Part shown: in pieces, positions 33,865 through 45,656 of the stretch
Layout: each line of letters opens with the position of its first letter
How positions within the stretch are numbered: position 1 is the stretch's first letter
Assembly (NCBI RefSeq): GCF_027587175.1
Contig: NZ_JAPCID010000017.1
Location: forward strand, 1 to 64,000
DNA from: Solirubrobacter deserti
GTDB taxonomy: Bacteria > Actinomycetota > Thermoleophilia > Solirubrobacterales > Solirubrobacteraceae
Length of the DNA: 64,000 nucleotides
Reading direction: 5' to 3'
Made by a program: the position numbers and the translations under genes
The notes under the pieces: model-generated
What the model was told of the DNA's origin: nothing
Seen by the model: the letters and a program-made list of their open reading frames with translations, nothing else
Databases searched by the model: none

Positions 33865-35528
33865 CACTGGACCCCGTCACCGTCGGGATCGCCGCGGGCC
33901 GGCTGACGTCGATCCTGGACGAGCAGCAGGCGACGCTCGTGCGGACCGCCTTCAGCACGATCGTGCGCGAGTCCGAGGACCTCGCGTGTGGCGTGTTCGA
34001 CCGCGCGGGCCGGATGCTCGGCCAGTCGCACAGCGGGACGCCGGGGCACATCAACGCCATGGCCACGGGCCTCGAGCACGTCGTCAACGCCTACCCGGCC
34101 GACACGCTCGACCCCGGCGACGTGCTGATCACCAACGACCCGTGGATGACCGCGGGCCAGATCAACGACCTGACCGTCGTCACGCCCGTCTTCCGGGGCG
34201 AGCGGACGGTGGGCTTCTTCGCCTCCACCTGCCATGCGCCGGACATCGGCGGGCGGCTGCTCTCGGCGGAGGCGTCCGACGTCTTCGAGGAAGGGCTGCG
34301 GCTGCCGATCCTCAAGCTCGCCCGCGGCGGCGAGATGAACGAGGACCTGCTGGCGCTGATCCGCGCCAACGTGCGCACGCCGCGCGAGACCGTCGGCGAC
34401 CTCTACGCGCAGATGGCCGCCAACGACGTCGGCGCCCGCTCGCTGCTGCGCTGCCTCGACGATCTGGGGCTGGAGGACCTCGAGGCGGTCGGCGCCGAGA
34501 TCCGCCGGCGGTCCGAGGACGCGATGCGCGCGGCGATCGCCAAGCTCCCCGACGGGCGCTACGAGGCCACCGGGTACAGCGACGGGTTCGGCGAGCGGAT
34601 CGTGCTGCAGCTCGCGGCGATCATCGACGGCGACGAGATCACGCTCGACTTCGCGGGCTCCTCGCCGCAGAGCGAGCACGGCATCAACGTCGTCCTCAAC
34701 TACACCCACGCCTACGCGTCCTTCGCGCTCAAGGCGGCGGTCGCGCCGGGCGTCCCGCACAACGACGGCTCGTTCACGCCGGTGCACGTGACCGCGCCGG
34801 AGGGGTCGATCCTCAACTGCCGCCCGCCCGCGCCGGTCGCCTCCCGGCACGCCGTCGGCCACTTCCTGCCGGGCGTCGTGCTGGCGGCGCTCGCGCCCGT
34901 GCTCGAGCGCCACGCCGCGGGCAGCTCCGACGCGCTCTGGATCACGGTCTGGAGCCCGTTCAACCTCACGCTGTTCCAGTCCGGGGGCGCCGGGGCGTGG
35001 AGCGGGCGCGACGGGCGCAACAGCAGCGGCTTCCCGTCCGCGGTGGCCTCGGTCCCGACCGAGGTGTTCGAGCTGTCGGCGCCGGTCGTGCAGCGGGAGC
35101 GCTCGCTGCGCACCGATTCGGGCGGCGCGGGCCGGTGGCGGGGCGGGCTCGGCCAGACGTCGATCATGAGCCTGCGCGAAGGCGACGCGTGGCGCGTGTC
35201 GGCGCTCGGGGACCGCACGACGGTCCCCGCGCCCGGTGCCGACGGCGGCCACGACGGCGCGGTCGGCGAGATCACCGTCGACGGCTCCGCGCTGCCGACC
35301 AAGCGCCTCACCTCGCTCGCGCCCGACGCGCACGTGCGCCTCGACCTGCCGGGCGGCGGCGGCGTGGGTGACCCGCGGGAGCGCGACCCGCAGGCCGTGC
35401 TGCGCGACGTCGTCGACGGCTACGTCAGCGTCGAGGCCGCCAAGACGCTCTACGGCGTCACCGTCCGGCAAACCCGTGAGGGCCGTGTGCTGGGGCCCGA
35501 GGACTTCGAGATCGAGGAGAACGCATGA
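33861..35528 (+). CDS. hyuB: Hydantoinase/oxoprolinase family subunit B
   Basis: 555 residues of the HyuB family, the catalytic partner of HyuA. Conserved blocks: GIAAGRLTSILDEQQATLVRTAFS in two parts at the N-terminus, DRAGRMLGQSHSGTPGHI (about 50-67), VLITNDPWMTAGQINDLTVV, and GGAGRWRGGLGQ (about 427). The GTG start has AAGGAG 5 nt upstream. It is followed by an ATGA overlap with the SDR gene, so hyuA, hyuB, the SDR and the FAD oxidoreductase form one operon. Confidence 0.93.
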   Translation: MTLDPVTVGIAAGRLTSILDEQQATLVRTAFSTIVRESEDLACGVFDRAGRMLGQSHSGTPGHINAMATGLEHVVNAYPADTLDPGDVLITNDPWMTAGQINDLTVVTPVFRGERTVGFFASTCHAPDIGGRLLSAEASDVFEEGLRLPILKLARGGEMNEDLLALIRANVRTPRETVGDLYAQMAANDVGARSLLRCLDDLGLEDLEAVGAEIRRRSEDAMRAAIAKLPDGRYEATGYSDGFGERIVLQLAAIIDGDEITLDFAGSSPQSEHGINVVLNYTHAYASFALKAAVAPGVPHNDGSFTPVHVTAPEGSILNCRPPAPVASRHAVGHFLPGVVLAALAPVLERHAAGSSDALWITVWSPFNLTLFQSGGAGAWSGRDGRNSSGFPSAVASVPTEVFELSAPVVQRERSLRTDSGGAGRWRGGLGQTSIMSLREGDAWRVSALGDRTTVPAPGADGGHDGAVGEITVDGSALPTKRLTSLAPDAHVRLDLPGGGGVGDPRERDPQAVLRDVVDGYVSVEAAKTLYGVTVRQTREGRVLGPEDFEIEENA

Positions 35529-36319
35529 GCAAGTTGGCCGGCAAGGTCGCGGTGATCACCGGTTCGGGGCGTGCCATCGGCGCCGCGATCGCGATCCGCT
35601 ACGCGCAGGAGGGCGCAAAGGTGGTCGTGGCCGACATCAACGGCGACAACGCGAGCTCGGTCGCGGAGCGCATCAAGGCCGAGGGCGGCGAGGCGATCGC
35701 GGTCACGATGGACGTCTCCGACCCCGCGCAGGTCGACGCGCTCGTCGCCACCGCGGTCGACACGTTCGGCGGCCTGCACGTGATGCTCAACAACGCCGGG
35801 CGCGTGCGCGACGCCGTCAAGCACGTCTTCGAGGCCGACATCGAGTTCTTCGACTCGGTGATCGCCGCCAACCTGCGCGGCCACTACCTGTGCGCGGTCG
35901 CGGCCGCGCGCCACATGGCCCGCAACGGCGGCGGCGTGATCATCAACACCTCCTCGGGCGGCGCGACCCGCGCGCACCGCGGCATGACCGCCTACGACGC
36001 CTCCAAGGGCGGCATCGAGGCGCTCACCCGCGCGCTCGCGCTGGACCTGGCGCCGTACGGCATCCGCGTCTGCTGCCTCGTGCCCGGCTTCATCGCCCCC
36101 GACGACGCGCCGCAGGAGGCGCTGGACCGCAGCGCCGCGACGGTCCCGCTCCAGCGCGCCGGGCGCTCGGAGGACATGGCCGGCCCCGCCGTCTTCCTCG
36201 CCTCCGACGACGCCGCCTACGTCACGGGCAGCAAGGTGGTCGTCGACGGCGGCGTGCTGTTCCAGCAGCGCTCGCCCGAGGTCGAGACCTTCCCCGTCGA
36301 GAACTTCCCGAAGGTCTGA
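35525..36319 (+). CDS. Short-chain dehydrogenase/reductase
   Basis: 264 residues, classical SDR. Cofactor-binding TGSGRAIG (about 13-20), an acidic residue after the second strand (VVADIN) favouring NAD, the NNAG motif (about 88), catalytic Ser in INTSSGGA (about 142) and YDASK (about 155-159). The C-terminus has an unusual extension ending EVETFPVENFPKV after the standard VDGG. It probably oxidises an alcohol or reduces a ketone in the pathway coded by this operon; coupled to hyuB by overlap. Confidence 0.92.
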   Translation: MSKLAGKVAVITGSGRAIGAAIAIRYAQEGAKVVVADINGDNASSVAERIKAEGGEAIAVTMDVSDPAQVDALVATAVDTFGGLHVMLNNAGRVRDAVKHVFEADIEFFDSVIAANLRGHYLCAVAAARHMARNGGGVIINTSSGGATRAHRGMTAYDASKGGIEALTRALALDLAPYGIRVCCLVPGFIAPDDAPQEALDRSAATVPLQRAGRSEDMAGPAVFLASDDAAYVTGSKVVVDGGVLFQQRSPEVETFPVENFPKV

Positions 36320-36323
36320 CGCC

Positions 36324-37487
36324 ATGGCCCGGCCTCGCGCTCCGCTGCCGTCCGGTGCCGACGTCGTCGTCGTGGGCGGCGGCGTGGTCGGCGCCAGCGC
36401 CGCGTTCCACCTCGCGGAGGCGGGCGCGGAGGTCGTGCTGCTCGAGCGCGACCAACTCGCGGGCGGGTCCACGTCGAAGGCCGCCGGCGGGCTGCGCGCG
36501 CAGTTCTCCGACGCGCTCAACATCCAGATCGCCAAGCGCAGCCTGGAGGCGTGCAAGGCGTTCGGGGAGCGGCCGGGCTGGGAGATCGACTTCGAGGAGA
36601 TCGGCTACCTGTTCGTGCTCACCACCGAGGCCGAGGTGGAGGCGTTCGGGCGCAGTGTGGCGCTGCAGAACGAGCTCGGCGTGCCGTCCCGGATCGTCGG
36701 CCCGGAGGAGGCGCTGGAGCTCTGCCCGCTGCTCACCGGACAGGACATCCTGGCCGCCAGCTACTGCCCGACCGACGCCCACGCCACGCCCGAGGCGGTC
36801 GTGCAGGGCTACGCGTTCGGCGCGCGCGAGCACGGCGCGCACCTCGCCGTCGCCACGCCGGTCGAGGGCATCGACGTGGTCGACGGGACGATCACGGGCG
36901 TGCGCACGCCGCACGGGAACGTCACCACCGGCACCGTGATCTGCGCGGCCGGGGCCTGGTCGCGCGCGTGCGGCGCGTTGGCCGGGGTGCACCTCGACGT
37001 CACCCCCTTGCGCCGCCAGGTGCTGTTCACCGCCCCGCTGCCCGACCTGCCGGCCAAACTCCCGCTGACGATCGACTTCGCGTCCGGCTTCTACTTCCAC
37101 CGCGAGGGTCGCGGGCTGCTGATGGGGATGGGCGATCCGGACGAGCTGCCGGGCTTCTCGACCGAGCGCACCGACGACTGGATCCCGGCGCTGCTGGAAG
37201 TCGCCGAGCGGCGCGTGCCGGCGATCGTCTCCGCGCCGATCCAGGGCGGCTGGGCCGGGCTCTACGACATGAGCCCGGACCACAACGCGATGATCGGCGA
37301 GGCCGAGGACGTCTCGCGCTTCCTGTACGCGACCGGGTTCTCCGGCCACGGGTTCCTGCAAGGGCCCGCGACGGGCGAGATCCTGCGCGACCTCGTGCTC
37401 GGGCGCGAGCCGTTCGTGGACGTCGCGCCGCTGAGCGCCAAGCGCTTCGAGCGCGGCGAGCTCGCGCCGGAGCTGCACATCGTCTGA
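36324..37487 (+). CDS. FAD-dependent oxidoreductase (DAO family, sarcosine-oxidase beta-like)
   Basis: 387 residues. The N-terminal FAD motif is VVVVGGGVVGASAAFHLAEA (about 14-33) followed by the acidic LLERD, and GSTSKAAGGLRAQFSD (about 48). C-terminal residues SPDHNAMIGEAEDV and GFSGHGFLQGPATGEILRDL are typical of glycine/sarcosine oxidase and dimethylglycine dehydrogenase-like flavoproteins, which oxidise secondary amines or N-methyl amino acids. No signal peptide. Last gene of the hyu operon; together with a hydantoinase it would fit breakdown of an N-substituted amino acid, though this is inference. Confidence 0.9.
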   Translation: MARPRAPLPSGADVVVVGGGVVGASAAFHLAEAGAEVVLLERDQLAGGSTSKAAGGLRAQFSDALNIQIAKRSLEACKAFGERPGWEIDFEEIGYLFVLTTEAEVEAFGRSVALQNELGVPSRIVGPEEALELCPLLTGQDILAASYCPTDAHATPEAVVQGYAFGAREHGAHLAVATPVEGIDVVDGTITGVRTPHGNVTTGTVICAAGAWSRACGALAGVHLDVTPLRRQVLFTAPLPDLPAKLPLTIDFASGFYFHREGRGLLMGMGDPDELPGFSTERTDDWIPALLEVAERRVPAIVSAPIQGGWAGLYDMSPDHNAMIGEAEDVSRFLYATGFSGHGFLQGPATGEILRDLVLGREPFVDVAPLSAKRFERGELAPELHIV

Positions 37488-37500
37488 GCCACCGGTGCGC

Positions 37501-38004
37501 CTACGAGGCGTGCCTGCGGCGGCGCGGTGCGGCCGAGCGGGGCGGGATCGCGCGCATGTGGTCGCGCACCGGCTCCAGCAGCGCGGCGAGCGCCTTGACG
37601 TCGGCGCCCGAGAGCGGCTCGAACAGCAGCTGCTGGACGATCTCGATGTGGCCGGGGAACACCCGCGCGAGCCGCTCGCGGCCGGCGTCGGTGATGGTGA
37701 CCGTGGTGCCGCGCTCGTCGTCTTCGGCCTGTGCGCGGGTGACCAGGCCCGCCTTCTCGAGCAGGCCGGCCTGGTAGGTCAGCGCGCTGCGGCTGTAGAC
37801 GACGCCGTCGGCGAGGTCGGTCATGCGGTGGCTGCCCGTGGGCGCGTCGCCGAGACGGGCCAGCAGCTGGAACTGGACGTAGCTGAGGTCGCCGGCCTCG
37901 CGCAGCTGCTGCTCGACGGCGTGGCGCAGCAGGCTCGTCACCTCGATCAGCGCGAAGTAGGCGCCGAGCTGGACGGGGTCGAGGGACGGTGGCGGATCGG
38001 GCAT
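37501..38004 (-). CDS. MarR-family transcriptional regulator
   Basis: 167 residues. Helical dimer N-terminus, winged HTH (about 50-105: HRMTDLADGVVYSRSALTYQ and a wing with DERGTTVTITDAGRERL), and a helical C-terminus ending in a basic RSAAPRRRRHAS tail. MarR proteins repress until a ligand or oxidant binds. Divergent from the quinone oxidoreductase gene; two identical palindromes occupy the shared promoter region, indicating that it controls itself and that gene. Confidence 0.93.
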   Translation of the reverse strand: MPDPPPSLDPVQLGAYFALIEVTSLLRHAVEQQLREAGDLSYVQFQLLARLGDAPTGSHRMTDLADGVVYSRSALTYQAGLLEKAGLVTRAQAEDDERGTTVTITDAGRERLARVFPGHIEIVQQLLFEPLSGADVKALAALLEPVRDHMRAIPPRSAAPRRRRHAS

Positions 38005-38019
38005 GCCCAGAAGTCTACT

Positions 38020-38037
38020 TGCTTCAAATTCGAAGCA
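38020..38037. promoter_or_regulatory. MarR operator, copy 1
   Basis: TGCTTCAAATTCGAAGCA, palindromic at 16 of 18 positions, lies 15 bp upstream of the marR start. An identical 18-mer follows at 38058-38075; centres are 38 bp apart. Confidence 0.85.
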
Positions 38038-38057
38038 GTGCTACGGTGGTCGACAGA

Positions 38058-38075
38058 TGCTTCAAATTCGAAGCA
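38058..38075. promoter_or_regulatory. MarR operator, copy 2
   Basis: A second exact copy of TGCTTCAAATTCGAAGCA, 28 bp before the oxidoreductase start. Two identical sites in a 99-bp divergent promoter region strongly suggest dual repression by the adjacent MarR. Confidence 0.85.
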
Positions 38076-38103
38076 CACACCGAACACAGAAGCGAGGCGC
38101 GAC

Positions 38104-39045
38104 ATGAAGGCAGTGCGATTCCACGAGTACGGCGACGCCGATGTCCTCCGTTACGAGGACGTCGAGCAGCCGGTCCCCGGCGCCGGCGAGGTGCGGATCC
38201 GCGTCGCGGGCACGTCGTTCAACGGCGTCGACGCGAACATCCGCGCCGGCAACATGCGCGGCCCGATCCCGGTGGAGCTGCCGCACACGCCGGGCATCGA
38301 CGTCGCCGGCACGGTCGACGCGGTCGGCGAGGGCGTGACCCAGGTCAAGGTCGGCGACGACGTCGTCGGCTTCCTGCCGATGAACGCGCCGGGCGCGTCG
38401 GCCGAGTACGTCCTGGCGCCGGCCGAGATCCTGGCGCCGGCGCCGGCGAGCCTCCCGCTGGCCGACGCGGCGGCGCTGCCGGTGGTCGGCCTCACGGCGT
38501 GGCAGGCGCTGTTCGAGCACGGCGGGCTCACCTCCGGGCAGCGCGTGCTCATCAACGGCGCCGGCGGTGCGGTCGGCGGCTACGCCGTGCAGCTGGCCAA
38601 GCGGGGCGGCGCGCACGTGATCGCCACGGCCAGCGCGCGCAGCCGGGACCGGGTCACGGCGGCGCGCGCCGACGAGGTGATCGACCACACCGGCACGGAC
38701 GTGACCGCGGCGGTGACCGAGCCGGTCGACGTCCTGCTCAACCTGGCGCCGATCGACCCGGAGCAGTTCGCCGCGCTGGCCGGCCGAGTCCGCGACGGCG
38801 GCGTCGTCGTCAGCACGACGGTCTGGATGCGGGCGCCCGCCGACGAGGCCCGCGGTGTGCGCGGCGTCGACGTCTTCGTCCGCAGCGACGCCGCGCTGCT
38901 CGCCCGCCTGGTCGAGCTGATCGACGGCGGCGAGCTGCGGGTCGAGGTCGCCCAGCGGGTGCCGCTGGCCGAGCTGCCCGCGCTGCACGCGCAGGCGGCC
39001 GCGGGCGAGCTGCCCAGCGGCAAGGTCGTCGTCCAGGTGAGCTAG
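38104..39045 (+). CDS. NADPH:quinone oxidoreductase-like MDR protein
   Basis: 313 residues of the zinc-independent medium-chain dehydrogenase/reductase type (quinone oxidoreductase, Qor). N-terminal MKAVRFHEYGDADVLRYEDV is characteristic; the cofactor-binding segment VLINGAGGAVGGYAVQLAKR lies near 150-168. No zinc-ligand Cys cluster. These enzymes reduce quinones or enones with NADPH and are often MarR-controlled, matching the twin operators upstream. Its stop overlaps the end of the convergent terC by 4 bp. Confidence 0.92.
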   Translation: MKAVRFHEYGDADVLRYEDVEQPVPGAGEVRIRVAGTSFNGVDANIRAGNMRGPIPVELPHTPGIDVAGTVDAVGEGVTQVKVGDDVVGFLPMNAPGASAEYVLAPAEILAPAPASLPLADAAALPVVGLTAWQALFEHGGLTSGQRVLINGAGGAVGGYAVQLAKRGGAHVIATASARSRDRVTAARADEVIDHTGTDVTAAVTEPVDVLLNLAPIDPEQFAALAGRVRDGGVVVSTTVWMRAPADEARGVRGVDVFVRSDAALLARLVELIDGGELRVEVAQRVPLAELPALHAQAAAGELPSGKVVVQVS

Positions 39046-40238
39046 GCGGCCATGGCGTTCTGCTCGGCGTGCTCGGCGTGGGCACGCCGCAGCAGACCCA
39101 TCAGCTCCTGCTCCTCACGGATGCGCTTGCGGTACTTCTCGGGCAGCGCCTTGAGCTCGTTCTCCTCGGCGCACAGCGCGGCGAAGATCCGCTCGCGGTG
39201 CGCGTGGTCGGTCTCGATCTCGATGTACTCCTTGGCGTGGCGGCGGGCGGCGGCGATCGTGTTCTGCGCCCGCCCCCACGGACTCAGCAGCGACGCGATC
39301 ACGGTGATGACCAGCACGCCGAGGATCACGGTGAGCGAGAGCCCGGTGCTGATCTCGGTGACGTCGACGTGCTCGCCGTTGTTGATGAACGGCACGTTGT
39401 TCTCGTGCAGGGCGTGCAGGATGAGCTTGACGCCGATGAAGCCGAGGATCGCAGCGAGGCCATAGCCGAGGTAGACCAGGCGGTCGAGCAGGCCGTCGAT
39501 CAGGAAGTACAGCTGGCGCAGGCCCAGCAGCGAGAAGGCGGTCGCGGTGAACACGATGAACGTGTTCTGCGTGAGGCCGAAGATCGCCGGGATCGAGTCC
39601 AGCGCGAACAGGATGTCGGTGCCGCCGATCGCGACCATGACCAGCAGCATCGGGGTCAGCACGCGCTTGCCGTTCTCGACCGTGAACAGCTTGTCGCCGT
39701 CGAACTCCTTGGTGGTCGGGAACAGGCGGCGGGCGAGCCGGACGACGATGTTCTCGCCCGAGTGGCTGTCCGAGCCGCTCGGGCGCAGCATGTTGCCCGC
39801 GGTGATGAGCAGGATCAGCCCGAACAGGTAGAAGACCCAGGCGAACGAGTTCAGCAGCGCGGCGCCGAGGAAGATGAACCCGGTGCGCGCGATCAGCGAG
39901 AACACGATGCCGAACAGCAGGACCTTCTGCTGGTCCGCGCGGGGCACCGCGAAGCTCGACATGATGATCAGGAAGACGAACAGGTTGTCGACCGAGAGCG
40001 CCTTCTCGGTCACGTAGCCCGCGAAGTACTCGGTGCCCATGGTCGTGTCGCCGAGGACCATCACGCCGACGCCGAACAGCAGCGCGATCCCGATGTAGAG
40101 GGCCGACCAGGTGCCGGCCTCCCGCAGCGTTGGCACGTGCGCCTTGCGCACGTGGAAGATGAAGTCGAACGCGAGCAGGCCGGCGATGCCGACCAGGGTC
40201 AGGGCCCAGACGAGAGGAGAGACGTCCACGGTCGGCAT
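39042..40238 (-). CDS. TerC/Alx-family membrane protein
   Basis: 398 residues with about nine hydrophobic segments. The family signature with acidic intramembrane residues is visible: VTEKALSVDNLFVFLIIMSS (about 78-97), GTDILFALDSIPAIFG (about 205-220). The last 90 residues are a charged, helical cytoplasmic tail (HAKEYIEIETDHAHRERIF), longer than in minimal TerC. Members are tied to Mn2+ export and to tellurite resistance or alkaline response (Alx). No ter operon or yybP-ykoY riboswitch is seen upstream. Confidence 0.92.
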   Translation of the reverse strand: MPTVDVSPLVWALTLVGIAGLLAFDFIFHVRKAHVPTLREAGTWSALYIGIALLFGVGVMVLGDTTMGTEYFAGYVTEKALSVDNLFVFLIIMSSFAVPRADQQKVLLFGIVFSLIARTGFIFLGAALLNSFAWVFYLFGLILLITAGNMLRPSGSDSHSGENIVVRLARRLFPTTKEFDGDKLFTVENGKRVLTPMLLVMVAIGGTDILFALDSIPAIFGLTQNTFIVFTATAFSLLGLRQLYFLIDGLLDRLVYLGYGLAAILGFIGVKLILHALHENNVPFINNGEHVDVTEISTGLSLTVILGVLVITVIASLLSPWGRAQNTIAAARRHAKEYIEIETDHAHRERIFAALCAEENELKALPEKYRKRIREEQELMGLLRRAHAEHAEQNAMAA

Positions 40239-40274
40239 GCTCGCAGTTCCGCGCCGCGAGGCCGACCGTGGGGT

Positions 40275-40619
40275 CTACACGCTGCCCGTCCAGTCGAAGA
40301 GATCGCGCGGCACGCCGGTCAACGCGAGCAGACGGGTCACAGCGGGCGACCCGTCGACGAGCACCATTGTCCAGCCCTCGGCCCGCGCGGCGCGGGACGT
40401 GCGGACCAGCCAGGCGAGTCCCGTCGACCCGATGACCTCGACCCGGTGCAGGTCGAGGACGATCTCCATCCAGGAGACGCCGCGCAGCTCGCGGACGGCC
40501 GCGTCGAGATCGTCGATCGTGGCGACGTCGATCTCGCCGCCCACCGTGACGACGACACGGCTGCGGTCGGGCCGGACGCTCAGCGCGAGCGACGGCCGAC
40601 GTAGGGTGGAGGACAACAC
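40275..40619 (-). CDS. STAS-domain protein (anti-sigma factor antagonist-like)
   Basis: 114 residues, a single STAS domain as in SpoIIAA/RsbV. VVVTVGGEIDVATIDDLDAA is the N-terminal strand-helix, and the phosphorylation loop reads VEVIGSTGLAWL, where the usual D-S-S-G is G-S-T-G: the phosphorylatable Ser is kept but the preceding Asp is Gly. Such proteins release sigma factors from anti-sigma kinases. No kinase or sigma gene is adjacent, so it is an orphan. The GTG start has GGGAG close upstream. Confidence 0.8.
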   Translation of the reverse strand: MLSSTLRRPSLALSVRPDRSRVVVTVGGEIDVATIDDLDAAVRELRGVSWMEIVLDLHRVEVIGSTGLAWLVRTSRAARAEGWTMVLVDGSPAVTRLLALTGVPRDLFDWTGSV

Positions 40620-40822
40620 GGCTCCCTTCTCTCGGACAGGACGTTCGGGAGCGACTGCAAGGCCAAGGGAACCGCTCGAGGTACAGCGTAGGGTGGGCGC
40701 GCGCTCGCGCCGGAACGATGATCAGCGCGCTGACCGTGACGACGCGCGGGTCGGCCGTCCGCCTGCGCGCCCACCGCGGCCGACGCGTTCGACCGCGAGT
40801 CCGTCCGCGTAGGGTGAAGCGA

Positions 40823-43371
<2,549 letters not shown>

Positions 43372-43383
<12 letters not shown>

Positions 43384-44562
43384 GCGCCGCCGGGTGCCCG
43401 CGAGCGTGATCGCGCACGCCACCGCGGCGAGCACGCCGTAGCCGAGCGCGACGTGGAACAGGCTCGCGCTGCGTGACAATTGGCCCGCGACGAAGTTCGG
43501 CAGCGCCGCGCCCGAGTAGGAGATGAGGTAGATCGCCGACAGCAGGCCGGCGCGCTCGGCGGCGGTCGCCCGGCTGAGCAGCGCGCGCATCGACGCGGCG
43601 AAGGCGGCGCCCTGCGCGATGCCGGCGACCGCGCTCGCGACCAGGAACCCGGCCACCGCGCCGGCGCTGAGCGAGGCGAGCGCGCCGATCACCGCCAGCA
43701 CGAACACGACCATCCCGGCGCGCTGGCTCGTCTCCGGCAGCGCGCGGCCGGCGCAGGCGGCGCCCACCGCGGCCGGCGCGTTGAAGGACGCGAACACCGC
43801 GGCGGCGACGAACGGGCTGGCGGTGCCCAGCTCGTCCGCGGTCACCGACGGGCCGAACGCCTGGTAGAAGCCGCCGAAGGCCCAGGTCGCAACGAAGATC
43901 GAGCACGCGACGGGCAGCAGCGGGCGCGCGCGGGACGGGACGGCCACGCGCGGGCGCAGGGAGGCGAGCAGCCCCGGCACGCGGGCCACGGTCTCCCGGC
44001 TCGCGACGATGAGCACCGCGCACACGGCGAGGGCGACGACGAGCAGCTCGTAGACGAGCGTGCGCGGTGCCGGGCCGTACTCCGCCAATGCGCCGGAGCC
44101 GAGGGCGCCGATGGTCAGGCCGGCCATCGGCGAAGCGGTGGTTACCACGCTGCCCAGCCAGCCGGGGGACCGCGGTGCGCTGTCGACCACGAAGGCCGCG
44201 ATCGCGCTCGAGGCCAGCCCGCAACCGAACCCCTGCAGCGCGCGGCCCGCGATCAGCGGCAGGACGCTGTGGACGTCGGTCAGCACGAGCGTCCCGGCCG
44301 CCGCCAGCGCGAGCGCGACCAGCGCGGCCGGGCGGCGTCCCACGTGGTCGGACACGCGCCCGAACACCAGCAGCGCGACGATCACGGCGAGAAAGTACGC
44401 GACCGCGGTCATCGCCAGGTCGGCGTGCGTCAGGCCGTCCGCGCGCCGGTAGTACTCATACAGCGGGATCGCCGCCGCCGACGCGGCGAACACGACCACC
44501 AGCGACGCGGCCGCGCCGGCGAACCCGACGCGCGCACGCACCCCGTCCAGACGAGCTCCCAC
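43372..44562 (-). CDS. MFS transporter, probable efflux
   Basis: 396 residues with about twelve hydrophobic segments. The loop 2-3 signature is LLVFGRVSDHVGRRPAALVA (about 62-81), and GRALQGFGCGLASSAIAAFV (about 103) is the motif-C-like glycine-rich helix of exporters. The GTG start sits after a GGAGG that is rather close; a second in-frame GTG lies a few codons later. It is convergent with tetR, so regulation by that gene would need a separate promoter. Substrate unknown. Confidence 0.87.
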
Positions 44563-44740
44563 CGCCTCCAGGCTACGGCGACGGGAGTTCCGCGAGCGTC
44601 TGGCGCAGGTGGCCGGCCAGGTCGCCCGACCGCCCAGACCTGACGAGCTCTTATACGACGCGCCCGAAGGATGGGGGTTCCTCTGATGCGAACCCGCCCC
44701 GCGCTCGTGTAGATCTCTCTGCGGTCGATGAGGAGGGCGC

Positions 44741-45589
44741 GTGGGTGAGACGAACGGGCGGCTGCGCTCAGCCGCCGTGACGGCCACGGCCCTCGCGGGC
44801 GGCGGCCGGTCGCCGCTGCTCTCGGAGGAGCGGCGGCGGCTGATCGCGGAGCAGCTGCAGGCGGCGGGCGCAGTGACGATCACCGAGGTGCAGGCGCGCT
44901 TCGGGGTGTCGCCGATGACGGCACGGCGGGACCTGACGGTCCTGGCGGAGCGCGGCGTCGCGCGGCGCACGCACGGCGGCGCGGTGCTGCCGTCGCTCGC
45001 GGCGACCGAGAACTCGTTCGCGCAGCGGCTGCGCGACGCGCCGGAAGCCAAGACGCGGCTGGCGGAGGCGGCGTTCGCGCTGCTCACGCCGGGCGAGACG
45101 GTGTTCCTGGACGCGTCCTCGACCACGTACTTCCTCGCGCGGCTGATCGCCCAGCGGGCGCTGCCGCTGCGGGTGATCACCAACAGCCTGCCCGTGCTGC
45201 AGGAGCTGTCCGGGGCCGAGCAGGCCGAGGTGATCGCGATCGGCGGCACGTTCCGACGCCTGACGTGCTCCTACGTCGGGCCGGCGGCGGTCCGGGCGGC
45301 GCGCGACCACTTCGCCGACCGGCTGCTCATGAGCATCACCGGCATCACGGCGACCGGGGTGATGACCGACGCCGACGTGCTCGAGGCCGAGATCAAGCGA
45401 ACGATGCTGGCCCAGGCCGAGCAGTCCGTGCTCCTGCTCGACGACTCCAAGCTCAGCGCGCGCGGGCGCCAGGCCGTGGCGCCGGTGGCGCGCGTCTCGC
45501 TCGTGCTCGTGGACGGGCTCGCGCGCACGGACGCGGCGCGGCTGAGCGACCTCGGCGCGCTCGTGCTGGGGACGCGTCAGTCGCTGTGA
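44741..45589 (+). CDS. DeoR/GlpR-family transcriptional regulator
   Basis: 282 residues. A 25-residue variable N-terminus precedes the DeoR winged helix (EERRRLIAEQLQAAGAVTIT then EVQARFGVSPMTARRDLTVL, about 29-68, with RRTHGGAV). The C-terminal sugar-phosphate sensor domain (about 95-265) has VFLDASSTTYFLAR and LLDDSKLSARGRQAVAPV. AGGAGG lies a few bases before the GTG. No sugar catabolic gene is adjacent, so the target is unknown. The 178 bp upstream to the MFS gene show no gene. Confidence 0.92.
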   Translation: MGETNGRLRSAAVTATALAGGGRSPLLSEERRRLIAEQLQAAGAVTITEVQARFGVSPMTARRDLTVLAERGVARRTHGGAVLPSLAATENSFAQRLRDAPEAKTRLAEAAFALLTPGETVFLDASSTTYFLARLIAQRALPLRVITNSLPVLQELSGAEQAEVIAIGGTFRRLTCSYVGPAAVRAARDHFADRLLMSITGITATGVMTDADVLEAEIKRTMLAQAEQSVLLLDDSKLSARGRQAVAPVARVSLVLVDGLARTDAARLSDLGALVLGTRQSL

Positions 45590-45594
45590 ACACG

Positions 45595-45626
45595 CTTGCC
45601 GCGTGCGGTTCGTCAACCGTCGCAAG
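45595..45626. terminator. Hairpin between convergent deoR-like and LuxR genes
   Basis: CTTGC...CGGTT, a CGTC loop, and AACCG...GCAAG give a two-part stem with an internal loop, 6 bp after the deoR-like stop and 31 bp before the convergent luxR stop. Plausible as a bidirectional terminator, weaker than the one at 15561. Confidence 0.4.
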
Positions 45627-45656
45627 GCGGAGCCGGACGGGGAGCGGCGGCGCTCG

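Noticed and set aside
31226-34087. Minus-strand open frame of over 900 codons opposite hyuA
   Set aside because: High GC leaves antisense frames open. The composition is Arg/Ala/His-rich without any recognisable domain, while the plus strand codes HyuA with all its motifs.
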